Below are positions 50,286 through 62,940 of a DNA stretch of 64,000 bases, piece by piece (the first letter of the stretch is position 1; each line of letters starts with the position of its first letter). The notes under the pieces were generated by a model. It was given only the letters and a program-made list of their open reading frames with translations. It was not told the DNA's origin and did no database searches. The stretch covers positions 1 to 64,000 of the forward strand of contig QZCP01000071.1 of NCBI GenBank assembly GCA_003956705.1, given 5' to 3'. A program made the position numbers and the translations under genes. The stretch is from Brevipalpus yothersi (taxonomy: Eukaryota > Arthropoda > Arachnida > Trombidiformes > Tenuipalpidae).

Positions 50286-50882
50286 TCGATGGTTGAGTGA
50301 TGAAACAATTTAGTCTCATCATGTTCTCTCATCTCTAGGCTTCCCTCCTTCGCTACTGTCAATTGATGAGATTGAATTCGTACAGTATCATTAAAATACG
50401 AAAAGAATTTCACACATCACACACACTCTCTTCATTACATTCCCACAGCTTCCCATCACCTCTCTCCTCCTCTTTCTCTCTTCCTCTCACTCTCACCCCT
50501 CCAAAAAATTTCACAGGGTCCTGGAAGCCGATAAAAAGGCTCACACAGTCAATTTTTTGCCCGGAAGGCTTCAAGATGGGCACACAATCAGCTTGAAGCA
50601 TAAAATAATGATTATCATCATGAATTCGTGTGAACTTTTCTTACTACTATCAATACCTACATAAATCGTGATCAATATATGTGTGTGTAAAATCTTCTAC
50701 TCATTGGCCAATAGTGTTTGATGCTCGGATAAGTTGCACACATGAATGTGAAAATATTTCAAGAGGATCAGCATAATATTGATTTAATTTGCTATTTTGG
50801 CCACCAATCAAGTGGAAAATGGCAACCAGCTCATCAGTTTGTGTGATATGCATACTTTTCGTATGGTGGATGTGTCCAATTG

Positions 50883-50886
<4 letters not shown>

Positions 50887-50933
<47 letters not shown>
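50887..50933. repeat. (GA)n microsatellite
   Basis: 47 bp of AG dinucleotides. Confidence 0.96.
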
Positions 50934-50935
<2 letters not shown>

Positions 50936-51439
50936 AGTTTTCGGTGGGTTCATCTTCTCAAGAGAAGCCCCTTTTCTCATCATCATCGATATGCATATAC
51001 ATGTGTGTATCTCTCCATGTGTGTGTGAGAGCGAAAAATCGGAAGCACGTTCTAGTAGCGTTAAGTTTTTAGTCCAAAACAAGCGGCAAGCCATTCTGTG
51101 GCACGCGTTCTTGAGGTCTTCTCTCCCCTCTCCACCCCACTCGATTCACAATCTCTCCCACTCGATAGGCCCATCCACACACATATATATACATGCATGG
51201 GACTGTGTGTGTGACCCTGCCGATTCGGTGGCCAAGGCAGCTCATTTACTGCTTTTCCGTTATACAAACCATCTGATGGCGGGAAAAAATATTTTCTCAC
51301 TAGTTTTCTTCTTCACTTGTCCATGAATGAGAATTCAACTGATGATGGCCGAGAGATGAGAGCGGATATATTGTAGAGTGAGAACGGATGATGAAGGAGG
51401 GTGGCTATATCAATGTACAAGTGAATCCAGAGAATAAGA

Positions 51440-51442
<3 letters not shown>

Positions 51443-51505
<63 letters not shown>
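51443..51505. repeat. (GA)n microsatellite
   Basis: 63 bp of AG dinucleotides. Confidence 0.96.
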
Positions 51506-51508
<3 letters not shown>

Positions 51509-53127
51509 AAATTCGATTTGTTAGATATTCACAGAATTCACAGACTATAGGAGGAAGAACGCTTAGATTGGAATCAAATTTTGGTGGATAAATTATACAT
51601 GTATGTTCTGTTCCCAATGGAAACAGATAGCGAGCAGACTGATTGTTTGTGGTGATTGTAATTGAACAATTTATAAGCTGATTGTGTAATAAATTTAGGA
51701 AGTTGCGAAATCGATTTCTATCGACTTATAAGGGAATGTAATACATATAATGCAAGTCTACCGCTAAATTCTGTTAACGCTATCAATGCCTTATGATGAT
51801 GAAATATGGATTTTCATGATGATGTCGATGCCGAAAGCATGTCCACTCATTTCATTCTCGTGGGAACGATAATTTCTCTGAGAAAATTCTGTACCCATTT
51901 GCTTCTCAGGCCTACACATCTCTTTCTCTCCTCTCCTCTTCTTAAGGCATTCTAAGGCCACCTTTGGGACGATAAAAATGGAATGCAGTATCATCATCCT
52001 CTGTGTGTGTAGAACTTTGATCATAATCTATTCAAAATTTACTGAATCGAATTACTGTATGTATACATAGCTTTTGAAGGCGGCGATCTTCATGTAAAAT
52101 TGAGAAAGAAAAACTCCCAAATTGCATGTCGCATGCCAGAGGAGAGCCCATGGGAAAACGTGATACTCGAATGAGAAAATTTTCTTTCGCTCTCTCTCTC
52201 TGAGAAATTTGGCCAACCGCTCGACTGATGAGTGGGAGAGAGTATATTGATTCAATATATATTATAAATAGTAGTAATAATAATGGTTCTCATAACGTTG
52301 GTCTGATTTTTCATGCCCAGCATTGCATCATGCCAAAGTTGGCTTCCAAAGACAGCGGTCCAAGTGACAATCGGCATCGGTACCAACAGTGGTCCAAGAC
52401 ACAAGCTATTGGTAAACAAGTGCCTTGTAACACTGCCTGTAGTGTGTGTTGAATGCAGTGGGAATAGAAAAAGATTCTCATATGAGCTCATCACTTTTTC
52501 GGCTATCAATGATGAGAAAATAGTGGCCAATAATCTTCATTCTAGCATTCTCTCCTAGTGCGTGGAAACATTTCGCTTCCCAGTGCGTGCTGCACGCGCC
52601 GATGGAGCATCGCGCACCGATGAACGCGATCGAATCTGTGTGAGACACTTTGATAAGAAATAGATTGGCCAAATTCTGATAGGAAGGGTGAGAAAAAGAA
52701 TTGGGTGGTGAGTGTGTGTGTGGTGGGAGGCTGTCAGGATGTGATCGAAGGCATGGGTCCTTGCAGATAGAGGTGGATAGATTGGCAGTGGATAAGCAGC
52801 AATTAAGTTGCAGTAACAATCTTCAGGCCAAAAGAAGAGAGAAAGAGAGAGAGAAGGGAACATCGATTTTTCCCAGGCTCTCTGGGACAGGAGAGAGACT
52901 CTTTCTTTCGCTCTCTTTGCTCACTTGTTTCGTTTTCTCTCTCTCTCACTCACCCTCTTGGCTTGGAGAGAGAAAAAGAAAAAGAAAGAGATTTCTCAGT
53001 TTTTCCATAGGCTCGAGAAAGGCACAAAAATTCTATTTGGCACTAGTTCACATGAGAACTAGTCACTAGTCGAGAACGTTATAAGTTGCGAAAAATTTTT
53101 CTCTCAGAAAAATGCTGGACCAAGTAG

Positions 53128-53163
<36 letters not shown>

Positions 53164-53375
53164 TTGTGTAAATATTCTCACTCATCTCATGATCTCATGA
53201 TTCGGGCCTTCTTCTCCATCCGCATCGCTACTATACTCTTGTACTTACATGCAAGATTCTGATACACTATTTCTTCTCATCAGAGGCGCTAATTTTTCCC
53301 TAAATTATCATCAATTCCTTGATAATCATTCGCTGCTTGCACATTCTCATCCTCTCCCCCTTTTTCCCTCCTCCC

Positions 53376-53376
<1 letters not shown>

Positions 53377-53443
<67 letters not shown>
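53377..53443. repeat. (TC)n microsatellite
   Basis: 67 bp of TC dinucleotides, about 220 bp after a GA tract at 53131-53160 on the opposite strand. Confidence 0.96.
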
Positions 53444-53446
<3 letters not shown>

Positions 53447-54680
53447 GCCGGGCGATTCTGATGAATTTCCCATCATCGAGCGAGATGAGTCCGATTTTTC
53501 TCTAGCGAACATCTTTTCTCTCACCACGATTCAGTCAACTTTTCACATAGGAATGACATTGGGTAGCTCTCTCTCTCATCTTGTCGATTCACTAGCGAAA
53601 AAATTTTATTTTACTTCTTATTACTTTCTCTCCTCTTCATGGGATCCACTTGTCCATGGAATCTACCTTCCTCTCTCTCTCTCCCCATGCTGGTGGTTAT
53701 AGTGTTAATCGAGATGCAAGCTTATTAAAAAAATGCTGTCCTTACAGCTACTGTTCACATCAGAAAATTTGAAGCCAAGAAAGAATTCTTAACGAAGTGT
53801 ATTTGCATTCGATTCTTTTTCTCATAATAATAATGCATACATACACACACACACACACACACTTATACCGCTGATGAGAGAAGAGAATGGAAAATTTTCT
53901 CAGTCTCATGAAGCAATCATGAATCTTGAAATATGCAAACTTTGCCAAAACTTTAATCGAGTCTTCCCTCTCTCCTCCTTTCTTTCTTCCTTCCTTTCCA
54001 AGTTCACCCACAAATTGTTCCAACATCTTATCGGCATCATGTTTTTGGAAGGAAATGTTTCGATAAGTTATCTTTGACCAAAGAGTGTACTTGTATTGAA
54101 ATTTGATCAATTTTCTCATCCAATTTCGGTGATGAAATTATTTCAAATATAGCGTCATCAATGGCGCCTAATGAGTGTGCTTCCAATGATTTCTTTCTCA
54201 CCAAGATAATCACACTTTAGGCGTTCATTTATCGGAATCATCACATCAATTACTTCTCTTGGATCTTACCATGACCGATGGCAAAGTAATGAAGAGAAAA
54301 AGGAGGAGAGATAAGCAGGATCCAATGAAGCCATTCTTTCCGAAAGACTTCGATCACTGATTTTCCCATGATCTGTTATCTTGTCATTACTCATGAACTC
54401 TTGGCCACAAAACGGAATTCAAGTGGAAATACTGGATGTGATCAACATCATCTCCAGCGTGATCAAAATTCCTCAGATACTCTCTCACACTTTCTCTCTC
54501 AAAATATTTAGCACTCTCTCTCTCTCTTCCTCTATCTCTCCTCCTTTCAATCTTTTATAATTTTTTCCCGACATTTATTATCAATTAAGAGGTCAAATCA
54601 AGTCATCTCTTCTCAACACATCGCACCAAAATCGATCATCATTTACAACCCCTACTTCTACTACTTCTATTCAAAATATC

Positions 54681-54685
<5 letters not shown>

Positions 54686-54732
<47 letters not shown>
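54686..54732. repeat. (CT)n microsatellite
   Basis: 47 bp of CT dinucleotides, followed about 95 bp later by a short GA tract (54825-54845). The two could form a long hairpin. Confidence 0.96.
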
Positions 54733-54737
<5 letters not shown>

Positions 54738-55999
54738 GTGGTGACCATTTTTAGGACATGTTATAATGTGATATGTGGGAAATTTTCCCAGCCCTCACTC
54801 GCCCTCTCAGCCCCCTCTTGGCCTGAGAGAGAGAGAGAGAGAGAGAACACTAGCGTCCCACACCACGCCTTGGCCCACCCCGATTCCCGCCACCCCCGGG
54901 CTCTGAAAAAGAACCTGACCTCAAGGCAAACTGAGTTGAGAGTCGGTCTTCCTTCATAGTGACCTGAGTGCGAGAGAATTTGTCGCAAAAGCAAAAGCAA
55001 ACGGTATCTTCCTATGGTCTCAAACTCGGCAATAGTGCGTCCCAGGCCGATCGATAGAAAAGAGAGAGAGAGAGAAAAACGATCTTCCTCTGAGCACAAG
55101 TGAAAAAATTTTTCTGACCTTTTTTGCCCCAACTTTCGTCTCTCTCTCTCTCTCTCTCTTTGGCTATTTTTTTCTCCCATAGTTGAGAATCTTGTATGCA
55201 TGAGAATTTTTCTCTTCACCTCCATAGGCCTATGTGCGGGTAAGATACTTTTTGAGGAGGAAATTTTTCCGTATAATACGGACATGATCTGGGCTACATG
55301 TATTTATATGCATCTCTTGAGAAGGGGATGGATAGGGGAAGCTTGTGTGAGTGTGTTTTTCCAACGGTTTTCGAAATATTTCTGCAGACTAGACAATTGA
55401 GTTGGTAAGTTTCTGTGTGTAGACACATCATGATGGAAAGTTCGAAAAAAATACGATAGTCTGGCAGAATTGCTATCCAAGTGAGACCGTTGAGCTCAGG
55501 GAAAACTATCTCCAACAATGAGAGTTTGTCGATAGTGAACCGTTTGTCTGTTTGTTTATTTATCTTTGCCGATGTTTTTCGATCAACAGTCAAGGGTGAA
55601 AATTTCATTTCATCATGCTTTCAACTCTCTTTCTCTTGCTCTTTCTCTCACTCTTTCTATCATTCAGGTACCGATTCTTGAGCCCACTGTATGGCGGATG
55701 AACAGACACAGAAAATGAATCCCTTATCGGAACCGATAAAAATTGTTGTTGTGATAAGATTTTTGCCATGAGATTGTCATTTTCTCACATACCGCAAGAA
55801 TTTAACATTTTTGCATCAGCAAAATGAAAGCAATTTGCTTGAGCGTGAGAAAAAAGTAAAGTTTTGAAATAGAAACTCAGACACATATTTTTGGACAGTA
55901 ACTTTCCAATTGCCATTCAATTACCTGTCCAATTAGCAGAACGATAGAGAGAAAGAGAGAGAAGATTGATGAATAGGCATAAACTTGTATGCACTCGTA

Positions 56000-56187
56000 G
56001 TATGAGTCTCATACGATTTGTTTATTTCAACCATCATCTACTGATCTACAACTGACGATGCAATGAGAGACGAGTGATGAGAGCAGAAACGATACAGTTT
56101 TGAAAGTAAAATGCTCAGGTCGAAGAGAGGTGGTCAACGAAAATGATGAAAAAGATGTAGATTGAAGATGAGCATCAAGAGAAGAGA

Positions 56188-56256
<69 letters not shown>

Positions 56257-56455
56257 GAGGTGAAGAGGAAGAGAAAAGTACATTCGGCAAGAATGGCCTA
56301 CGGGTATGGAGGAAAGGTTGATGGGAGACAAATTGTGGATGCTGCGATGAGAATTTTGATGGCTGATCAATTTTCTACCAATTTCACAACAACAGTTTTT
56401 CCCATCATCTGAGAGAGAAGTGATGATGATCCGGATGTATGATGACCATGGTATT
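56000..56455 (+). repeat. dispersed repeat, copy 2, plus orientation
   Basis: Inverted relative of 49775-50285. It carries an inserted 61-bp GA tract (56193-56253) where copy 1 has a short one. In the MAYG frame it differs from copy 1 by in-frame deletions of 3 and 27 bp, then stops at a TGA near 56411. Confidence 0.8.
56193..56253. repeat. (GA)n microsatellite inside repeat copy 2
   Basis: 61 bp of AG dinucleotides, expanded relative to the matching place in repeat copy 1. Confidence 0.95.
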
Positions 56456-58050
56456 GATCTTACATGTGTTATTCAGTGATGACGATAGCTTTTCAATTGC
56501 ATGAGATTAGACGTTTTTATTAAACACTATCTTGCCATATAATCTGACGGAATTGTACGTCAATTTTCTAGATTCAAGAGGATAGGGGATAGTGCTCATG
56601 CATTCAATTTTTTTGTAAACGCTGTAGGTCATAGTATAATTGAATCAAAATAGTTCTAGATACACCAAACCATCAATTTGCACTTGTTCCTCTTTCTCGA
56701 AGGACATCATTCACAACATGCACCGAAACAAAATTTAATTCAATTTCAACGTCTTCTATTCGGTCAAGCCTTTGTATCCTACGATTCGCTTCGTATGTAA
56801 AATGAGAAAATGTGTTCAAGTATCTCTTGGAGCCTCTTGTTGATGGAAAAAAACTTTGGAGAATTATATGCATCCAACGAAACACAGAATTGGCCCTCCA
56901 GTGAAAAAATAGGCATCCCTGTGAGAGTAAATAGCGGTCTCACCAGGACCTCCGATGTGATTGGTGTTCATCATGCTCACTGATTGTCGATGGGAATCTC
57001 GGCTGGATAGCAAAATCGAAAGATAGAAAGAGAGAGAGAGACTGAAAACTTCCAGGGAGAGTGAAACATGTAGCAAAAGTTCTAGCCAAAAAAGCCACTT
57101 TACAAGTGGAAGATGCTCTCTCTCTTCTCTCTCTTCTCTCTTTCTTTCGTTTCATGTTCTTCCAACTTTTTCTCATACATGGTAAAGACATAGCTCGTAC
57201 TTTTGTAAGGCCACTACTTGTTTGTTGCCAGAAAAAAAAGGAACCACAATTGCAATGTATACATGCATATACAGCGAGTGTAGTTTTAAAAAGGGGCGAT
57301 AATTGCTTTTGGCTGCTAACATATCAGATCAGTCTCTTCAGTGGAAGCCAATAAGGTCCATTCTGACACCACCGTGGATGCTTGGTGAACAAGTTGATGG
57401 TAAACATCGTTAACTGGGACATGGAAATTATTGTAGGTTAGCATGAGAGTCGGAATGGCAAAAGATAGCTACGAGAGAAGGGAAAATATATGGACATATA
57501 TCTTCTCGTTTCTCAAGTCCCAAATCACCAAGCCTCAGGGTAATACTGGTGTCCAGCAAGAGAGAGAAAGAGAGAGAGAGAGAAACCCTCTGGACATTGA
57601 AGCAAGTGGTACCATAGACCATTGACATTGGGAAAAATTTCTGTGGGCCTCTCTCTCTCTCTCCTTTGGTGCTGTCCTGGGAATACAAACTTCAGTGAGA
57701 TGATGAGAACAAATTCTGAGGCCAAAGTGTGAACGAGGTTCATCTCTCTCTCTCTCTTCCCCCTCTCGGAAATCGGTAAGCTTGTTCCCAAGAAAGTTCG
57801 AATATGATTTCATCCTGTGGGCTCGCTCTTTTTTCACTTTTCTATTGTGATTCTTTTTCGGGTGAGACAAACCAACTCACAGAGAGAAGGAAAGATCCTC
57901 AGCAGAATTCGAAGAGCGAAGGAGAGAGAGAGAGAGCAAGAAAGCGGCCTTTTCCATTTCGAACTTCTTCCTTTTCTACTTCTCTATCCGGCGTTTTTGA
58001 ACCAAGCCTCTAGCACCTCCGCTCCCGTAGGTCGTCGGGTCCTAATCAAG

Positions 58051-58052
<2 letters not shown>

Positions 58053-58119
<67 letters not shown>
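58053..58119. repeat. (CT)n microsatellite
   Basis: 67 bp of CT dinucleotides beside a CpG-containing patch (57990-58040). Confidence 0.96.
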
Positions 58120-58121
<2 letters not shown>

Positions 58122-58767
58122 TCGACCTCGGTGTATCAGTGGCACCTTCGACTTTTGGCTAGGTTTAAGGTAGAGAATAGGAAGAAGAGGAAGACGAAGC
58201 ATGGTGGTGAGAAAGAGAGAAGAGACTGATTTTGGACTTCCCATTTTCACTAGAGAACATTATTACAACATGAGTACACAGTAAGCATTGGGCAAAATTG
58301 GCTCAAGTAAAGTGAAAGAAGAAGAAGAAGAAGAAGAGGGAGGAGGAGGCCAAAGGAACTGGCCTAAGAGGTGAAATAAGAAAGTAGAAAAGAGGAAAGA
58401 GAGAGAGAGAGAAGTGAAAGGTTGAAAGTAAGACGAAGAGCGTGAGAGAAAGAGAAAGAGAGGTCAGTTTGTGAAGACCATGAAGAGGGTCACCCCTCTC
58501 GCTCTCCTTTTCCTGAGGATGAACGCCCGCAAGGTATATATACCTCACATAGAAGAAGAAGAAGAAAAAAGGAATCCATCGTCGGGATGCCGTTTGATCG
58601 ATGACCACTCCTCTGGGTTCGCACAAGCGACCGACGCGAAGGTGAGCTTCAAAAGTTTGGCCTACCTGTGAAGAGCCACTATGTACTAGTGGTATGCCAA
58701 TAGAAGAAGAAGCGAAAAAGTTTTTCAGGTCAAAAAGGCCATTCTTTTGGGAAAATTTTTCTCTCTC

Positions 58768-58798
<31 letters not shown>

Positions 58799-60224
58799 CA
58801 CTACTCATGGCGATTATCGATACCTGCGGTGATTATCGTAAATAATTGCTACAGTGAAGAATTTTTGTGCTTTGCTATGCTCTTTCCCCTCTCCTTCTTC
58901 TTCTTCTTCTTCTTTCGCTTTTTTTCTCTCTCTCACTCTCTCTACTTTTTCACTTCCATTTTGCTTTCTCTTTTCTCTTTTTTCACTTTGCCCAGTCAAA
59001 TTGCTCCTAAATTTAAGGTACATTCCATTTTTCCGCCAAAAATGTACCTTTTCACCGAATCGACAACCATGGACAAGCCTTCTCACAAACATACTCGGCA
59101 CAGAGAAAAAGCACTTCACCTTTCTCTCTCACACACACACACAAACCAGAGAAAGTTGGTCAAAAAGAGCCGTTCAACAGAATTCTTTCCTCAATTCTGT
59201 TCAATGGCTTCACTCAATAGGATGTAAACAGATAGAAAGAGAAAGAGAGAGAGAGACTATGGATGTGTATTTGTATATTTATCTCAAATTTTAAATGCGC
59301 TCTTTGCATACAAGAGAGAGAAGAAAAAAATCGCAAATCAACATGAAACGACGATGCTATTGTAAGTTTCTTCACTGCACTTTGCCATTGTGGATGCTTC
59401 CACACAGAGGATTCATTATATTATTGTCTGCTGCTTAGTCATTCATATGAGATTATCAAGAAGCTCATATTCACACAAGCACACACATGAAAAAAATATG
59501 GGAATCTTTTTCTTCCTCATTCTTATCGTCATTTGATAACAATATGCCTTAGATTGCACTAGATTGCTGCAGAAAACAGAATACGAGAGTAAACGGGGAA
59601 ACTAAAGTCCCATATTCACTCTGACCTGTCGCAAAACCCATTCATTATGGGCCGATTTAAATTTTATTGCTGATACCTTGCACAATAGGAAGCGAAAAAT
59701 TCTTTTGAATGCATATAACACCGCGTACACTATCATGTTGCTGCTACCTTAATTGTTCTGATCGAGGTTTAAAATCAACTTCGGGAATTGTTTTCTAATT
59801 CATGAGATGTTCCCAAGCAACTTAAGTTGAATTCTGATCCTGAGGCTATCGAATTAATTCACGCAGAGGATGACTAATGAAAGGTTAATTAATTCTTATC
59901 GAAAAAGTTTTATCGCTATCATATTGACTCTAGTTTATCTTCATTGTGTACGAAAGCCTCTCGATTGGATTGAAGTGTCTGGACAATCTGGCAGATCAAG
60001 CTTCCCACAGCCTCTTCACCCCAAACAATCTCTCCAAAAAAAGCCCTTGAATCGAAGTGATAAGAATCTTGTCTGCTATACATATCAATAAGCCCGAAGA
60101 CAATTAAGTCCCTGGATGGAGAAAAATACTTGAGTAGTGAAAATCTCAATGGAATGCAAATTCAGGTACATGAGATGATTAAGTTCGAGGTGATAGACTT
60201 GATGATCTCTACTTGAGCCTTTAG

Positions 60225-60277
60225 TCAAGGTCACCATTGATGGGATCTCTTTTTCTCAAACTCAACTGTGACCTTGA
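60225..60277. promoter_or_regulatory. inverted pair of TCAAGGTCA sites
   Basis: TCAAGGTCA at 60225-60233 and its reverse complement at 60269-60277 are perfect matches to the extended half-site bound by FTZ-F1/SF-1 and ERR-type nuclear receptors. No gene start is close, so an enhancer role is speculative. Confidence 0.3.
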
Positions 60278-60786
60278 TGGTGATTAAGTGAGGCTGGAAG
60301 AAAGGAATCTGAAGAGATGCCTAGCTCGTCGTGTTTTCGATGAGACCAACGAATTAAGCAAGGATAAAGATTGAATGGGAATAGTAGAGAAAAAAGTAGA
60401 GAGAAAATCTGTAAGAAAAGCCGGAAATGAGGTGACAATAGAAGTGAAACTCTTTACTCTTGAAAATATCTATCCTCGAGGAAATACTCACCACTCGGAA
60501 AAATTTGATCCTCATGATCTGGTCAAGAGAATTCATACTTACAATCAAAACAAGTAAACTTGATGATGGTCAATTTATGGTCGATTCTCTGGTCTACAAC
60601 AACTGAATTGAATGATAAAGAAAGAGTAAGAAGAGAAAGAGAGAGAAGAGAAAGAGAGACTTATTGTTATCATGGTAGGTGAGGGTTTGCTTCCACAGGG
60701 AAGCAAAAGAGAGAGTAAAGAGCGTGAGAAAGGAAAAGAGTGAAAGAATTGGAAGAAAAGAGGAGGAGAAACGTAGTACTAAGAAC

Positions 60787-60789
<3 letters not shown>

Positions 60790-60843
<54 letters not shown>
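60790..60843. repeat. (GA)n microsatellite
   Basis: 54 bp of GA dinucleotides ending 27 bp before the MITE. Confidence 0.96.
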
Positions 60844-60844
<1 letters not shown>

Positions 60845-60870
60845 ATAAGAAACGAGTAACAATAAATGTA

Positions 60871-61038
60871 CAGTAGGGTGCACAGTTAAGTTAATTGAAA
60901 ATCAGCTGCCCCATCTTCAGGAAGAACTACTGAGAAAGAGAAAAGAAAGAGAAGGACCGTCCTAGACGTCGCTTAAAGCGGTCGCGCCGCAATGAAAAAT
61001 TAACTTAACTGTGCTTAACTTTACTGTGCACTCTACTG
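60871..61038. mobile_element. Tc1/mariner-type MITE
   Basis: A 168-bp non-coding element with terminal inverted repeats. The left end starts CAGTAGGGTGCACAGT and the reverse complement of the right end starts CAGTAGAGTGCACAGT. The similarity continues through AAGTTAA on both sides, with an extra ~15-bp block in the right repeat. Both ends abut TA dinucleotides (60869-60870 and 61039-61040), the target duplication expected for Tc1/mariner transposases. The interior is purine-rich, then has a CpG-dense patch (60957-60990). It encodes nothing and would need a transposase supplied from elsewhere. Confidence 0.85.
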
Positions 61039-61902
61039 TATGTGTATAAAATGTGTACGAACGAGTGGGTATGTAAAATTGAGAATAAATCTCAATATGA
61101 TTGAGAGATTGCTTATCTTCAACACTTTATTTCTTCTCCAAGGAATGAATAAAGGAAGGAAAAAGAGGAGTACTAGTCCAAAATGGTTGATTAAAGGTCA
61201 CGATAATTGGATCAATTTTTGAAGATTGATTTGATAAAAAACAAAATTTTCATTCTTATTTCCTTCTCGAAAATGTTTCTCGTCCAAAAGAACAGAGAGG
61301 AAAAGAAAGAGAGAGAGAGAGAGAGAGGAAAAATGAAGATTTGAGATTTTCCCACACTCTCACCCTCACTTGGGCGCCTTTTTATATTGTATCCACTCTC
61401 GCTCTTGCTCCAGCACTCATTGCTTTTTCCTTCATCCAACTACTTGAATCCATGTTCTGAGACTGTTCTTGTTCAAACCAGACACTTTCTTCACTCTTTA
61501 CATGCTTTAAATTTTGATACGAAAAATCGATTAAATTTCTTTGTATTTAAATCAGTGTGCATTTGAATCCATACATTTCCACTTGATTGCCAAAACATAA
61601 CAGAATTTGCTTGAACTCTTGATGACTAGTGTCATTAGAGGACACATTATGGTGTGGACCCATTCCTCAAGAAGTTAGTTAACATTGCAAAAGCAACATC
61701 AGGCAGGTACAAGAAAACAGTAGGCGCAAAAAGTGAGAAATCAGTACAATGAAAGAGAGATTAAAAGACAATTGTCATGCATTCCATCGTTTTTGATGAG
61801 CACACAGTCTGAGTAAGAAGGGAGAATGAATTGACCACTTTGGAACATTCCTCAAAACGTGATCTACTCGATTTGAAAACAATAGTAGTAGAGGTAAAGA
61901 GG

Positions 61903-62940
61903 CTATAGCCAGGGTTGCAAACTGGAATGATTATCAAATGAACCAGGTTCACTTTCTGTTTTGGACTCCAACAGATTTTCAATTTGAACACAGTCTGCAG
62001 GTCCAATGGATATGGATGAGGAAGATGAGATTGATGGAGGTGTACAAGATAATGTAGGTGCTGTTGATGAAATATTATTGATGGTCATCGATGATGTTCC
62101 GACCATATGATGAGATCCAATCCCATTATTATTCTTATTGTCTCCGTTTGTGGACACTCCAGTGATGTAAGTGGAGCCAATGAGATCTGGATGACCAGTA
62201 TTTAATGAATTCAAAGCTGCCATATCTTGAGATATAAGAGTTTGCTCTTCCAATGCTTGATTCAGTCCAGCAAATGGTGTCCACCAATCGCCGCTATTGT
62301 TTATATGGCTTGAGTTTTGATTGAGACATGAGTCAACTGCTTGCATTGTTGAAATACTATCGAGCCCACTTGGATTGGAATTACTATTCGCTACCGTTGC
62401 ACTGTTGAGTACTGTGTTTCCGCTCATCGTGGACACATTGACAGAGCTCATATGAGGATCGTTTCGATGAAAGCATGATCCATCAGGAAACCCTTGGCCA
62501 GTAACTTGCCCCGTTATGCTACCATGAGATGAGGCCAAATTGCCCATATCATTGCGATTGGAAATTATATTCACAGCCCGGCCATTGAAATCATCACCAG
62601 TCTCACTAATTGTTCCACTATCTGCTTGATTTGATGGAGAAGTCAATTGGCTAGAAAAATTGGCAGAACTTATCAGCTCAAGATCTGCATCGTTCAAAAG
62701 CTCATTCCAGCACATATCACCATTTTCTTGATTCAACAAGGAATGATTGTTTTCAGATGGAGATGAGATATTGGTCACTTGATTACTATTTGATGGGACG
62801 CCTCCATCCGGGTAATTTTGAGGCTGATGTGTCTGATCATTCATATGAATATATCGATTGAAAGCACCAGTACATGCATTTCCAGATAAACTGCCAAGGT
62901 TTTCCATGCCGGACGATATCTCTAATGATTTGCCATCGCA
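61903..62940 (-). CDS. last exon of an unrecognised Asn/Ser-rich protein (partial)
   Basis: A 345-residue terminal exon on the minus strand, opened by a TTTCAG acceptor at 62941-62942 and ending in a stop at 61903. It reads CDGKSLEISSGMENLGSLSG and onward, so the Met within it need not be the start. Composition is Asn/Ser/Gly/Thr-rich with acidic-hydrophobic patches (CWNELLNDADLELI, DWWTPFAGLNQALEEQ, CVQIENLLES) that look like transactivation motifs. The protein ends HSSLQPWL, a hydrophobic terminus that could be a PDZ ligand, as at the end of YAP proteins. No WW or TEAD-binding region is in view, so that link is untested. The upstream exon probably ends at about 63991, where a donor is seen. 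Function is unknown; a transcription factor or co-activator tail is the best guess. Confidence 0.65.
   Translation of the reverse strand, partial: CDGKSLEISSGMENLGSLSGNACTGAFNRYIHMNDQTHQPQNYPDGGVPSNSNQVTNISSPSENNHSLLNQENGDMCWNELLNDADLELISSANFSSQLTSPSNQADSGTISETGDDFNGRAVNIISNRNDMGNLASSHGSITGQVTGQGFPDGSCFHRNDPHMSSVNVSTMSGNTVLNSATVANSNSNPSGLDSISTMQAVDSCLNQNSSHINNSGDWWTPFAGLNQALEEQTLISQDMAALNSLNTGHPDLIGSTYITGVSTNGDNKNNNGIGSHHMVGTSSMTINNISSTAPTLSCTPPSISSSSSISIGPADCVQIENLLESKTESEPGSFDNHSSLQPWL

Larger units (their letters stand above)
49378..61902. other. 12.5-kb gene-poor, GA/TC-rich region
   Basis: No gene could be assembled. It holds at least ten long GA/TC tracts, a pair of inverted ~450-bp repeats (49775-50285 and 56000-56455), a MITE at 60871-61038, paired nuclear-receptor half-sites near 60225-60277, and several patches less AT-rich than the average (54830-54910, 57990-58040). 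Open frames of 60-170 codons here are nearly all translations of GA/TC repeats. It could be regulatory DNA of the NRARP-like gene or an intron of something larger. Confidence 0.55.

Noticed and set aside
53319..53702. Plus-strand frame of 127 codons
   Set aside because: Its middle is a Ser-Leu run translated from the TC tract; no domain flanks it.
54761..55285. Minus-strand frame of 174 codons, the longest in the right-hand gene-poor region
   Set aside because: It crosses three GA/TC tracts and has repeat-like Ser-Leu and Arg-Glu runs. The overlapping less AT-rich patch explains the lack of stops.
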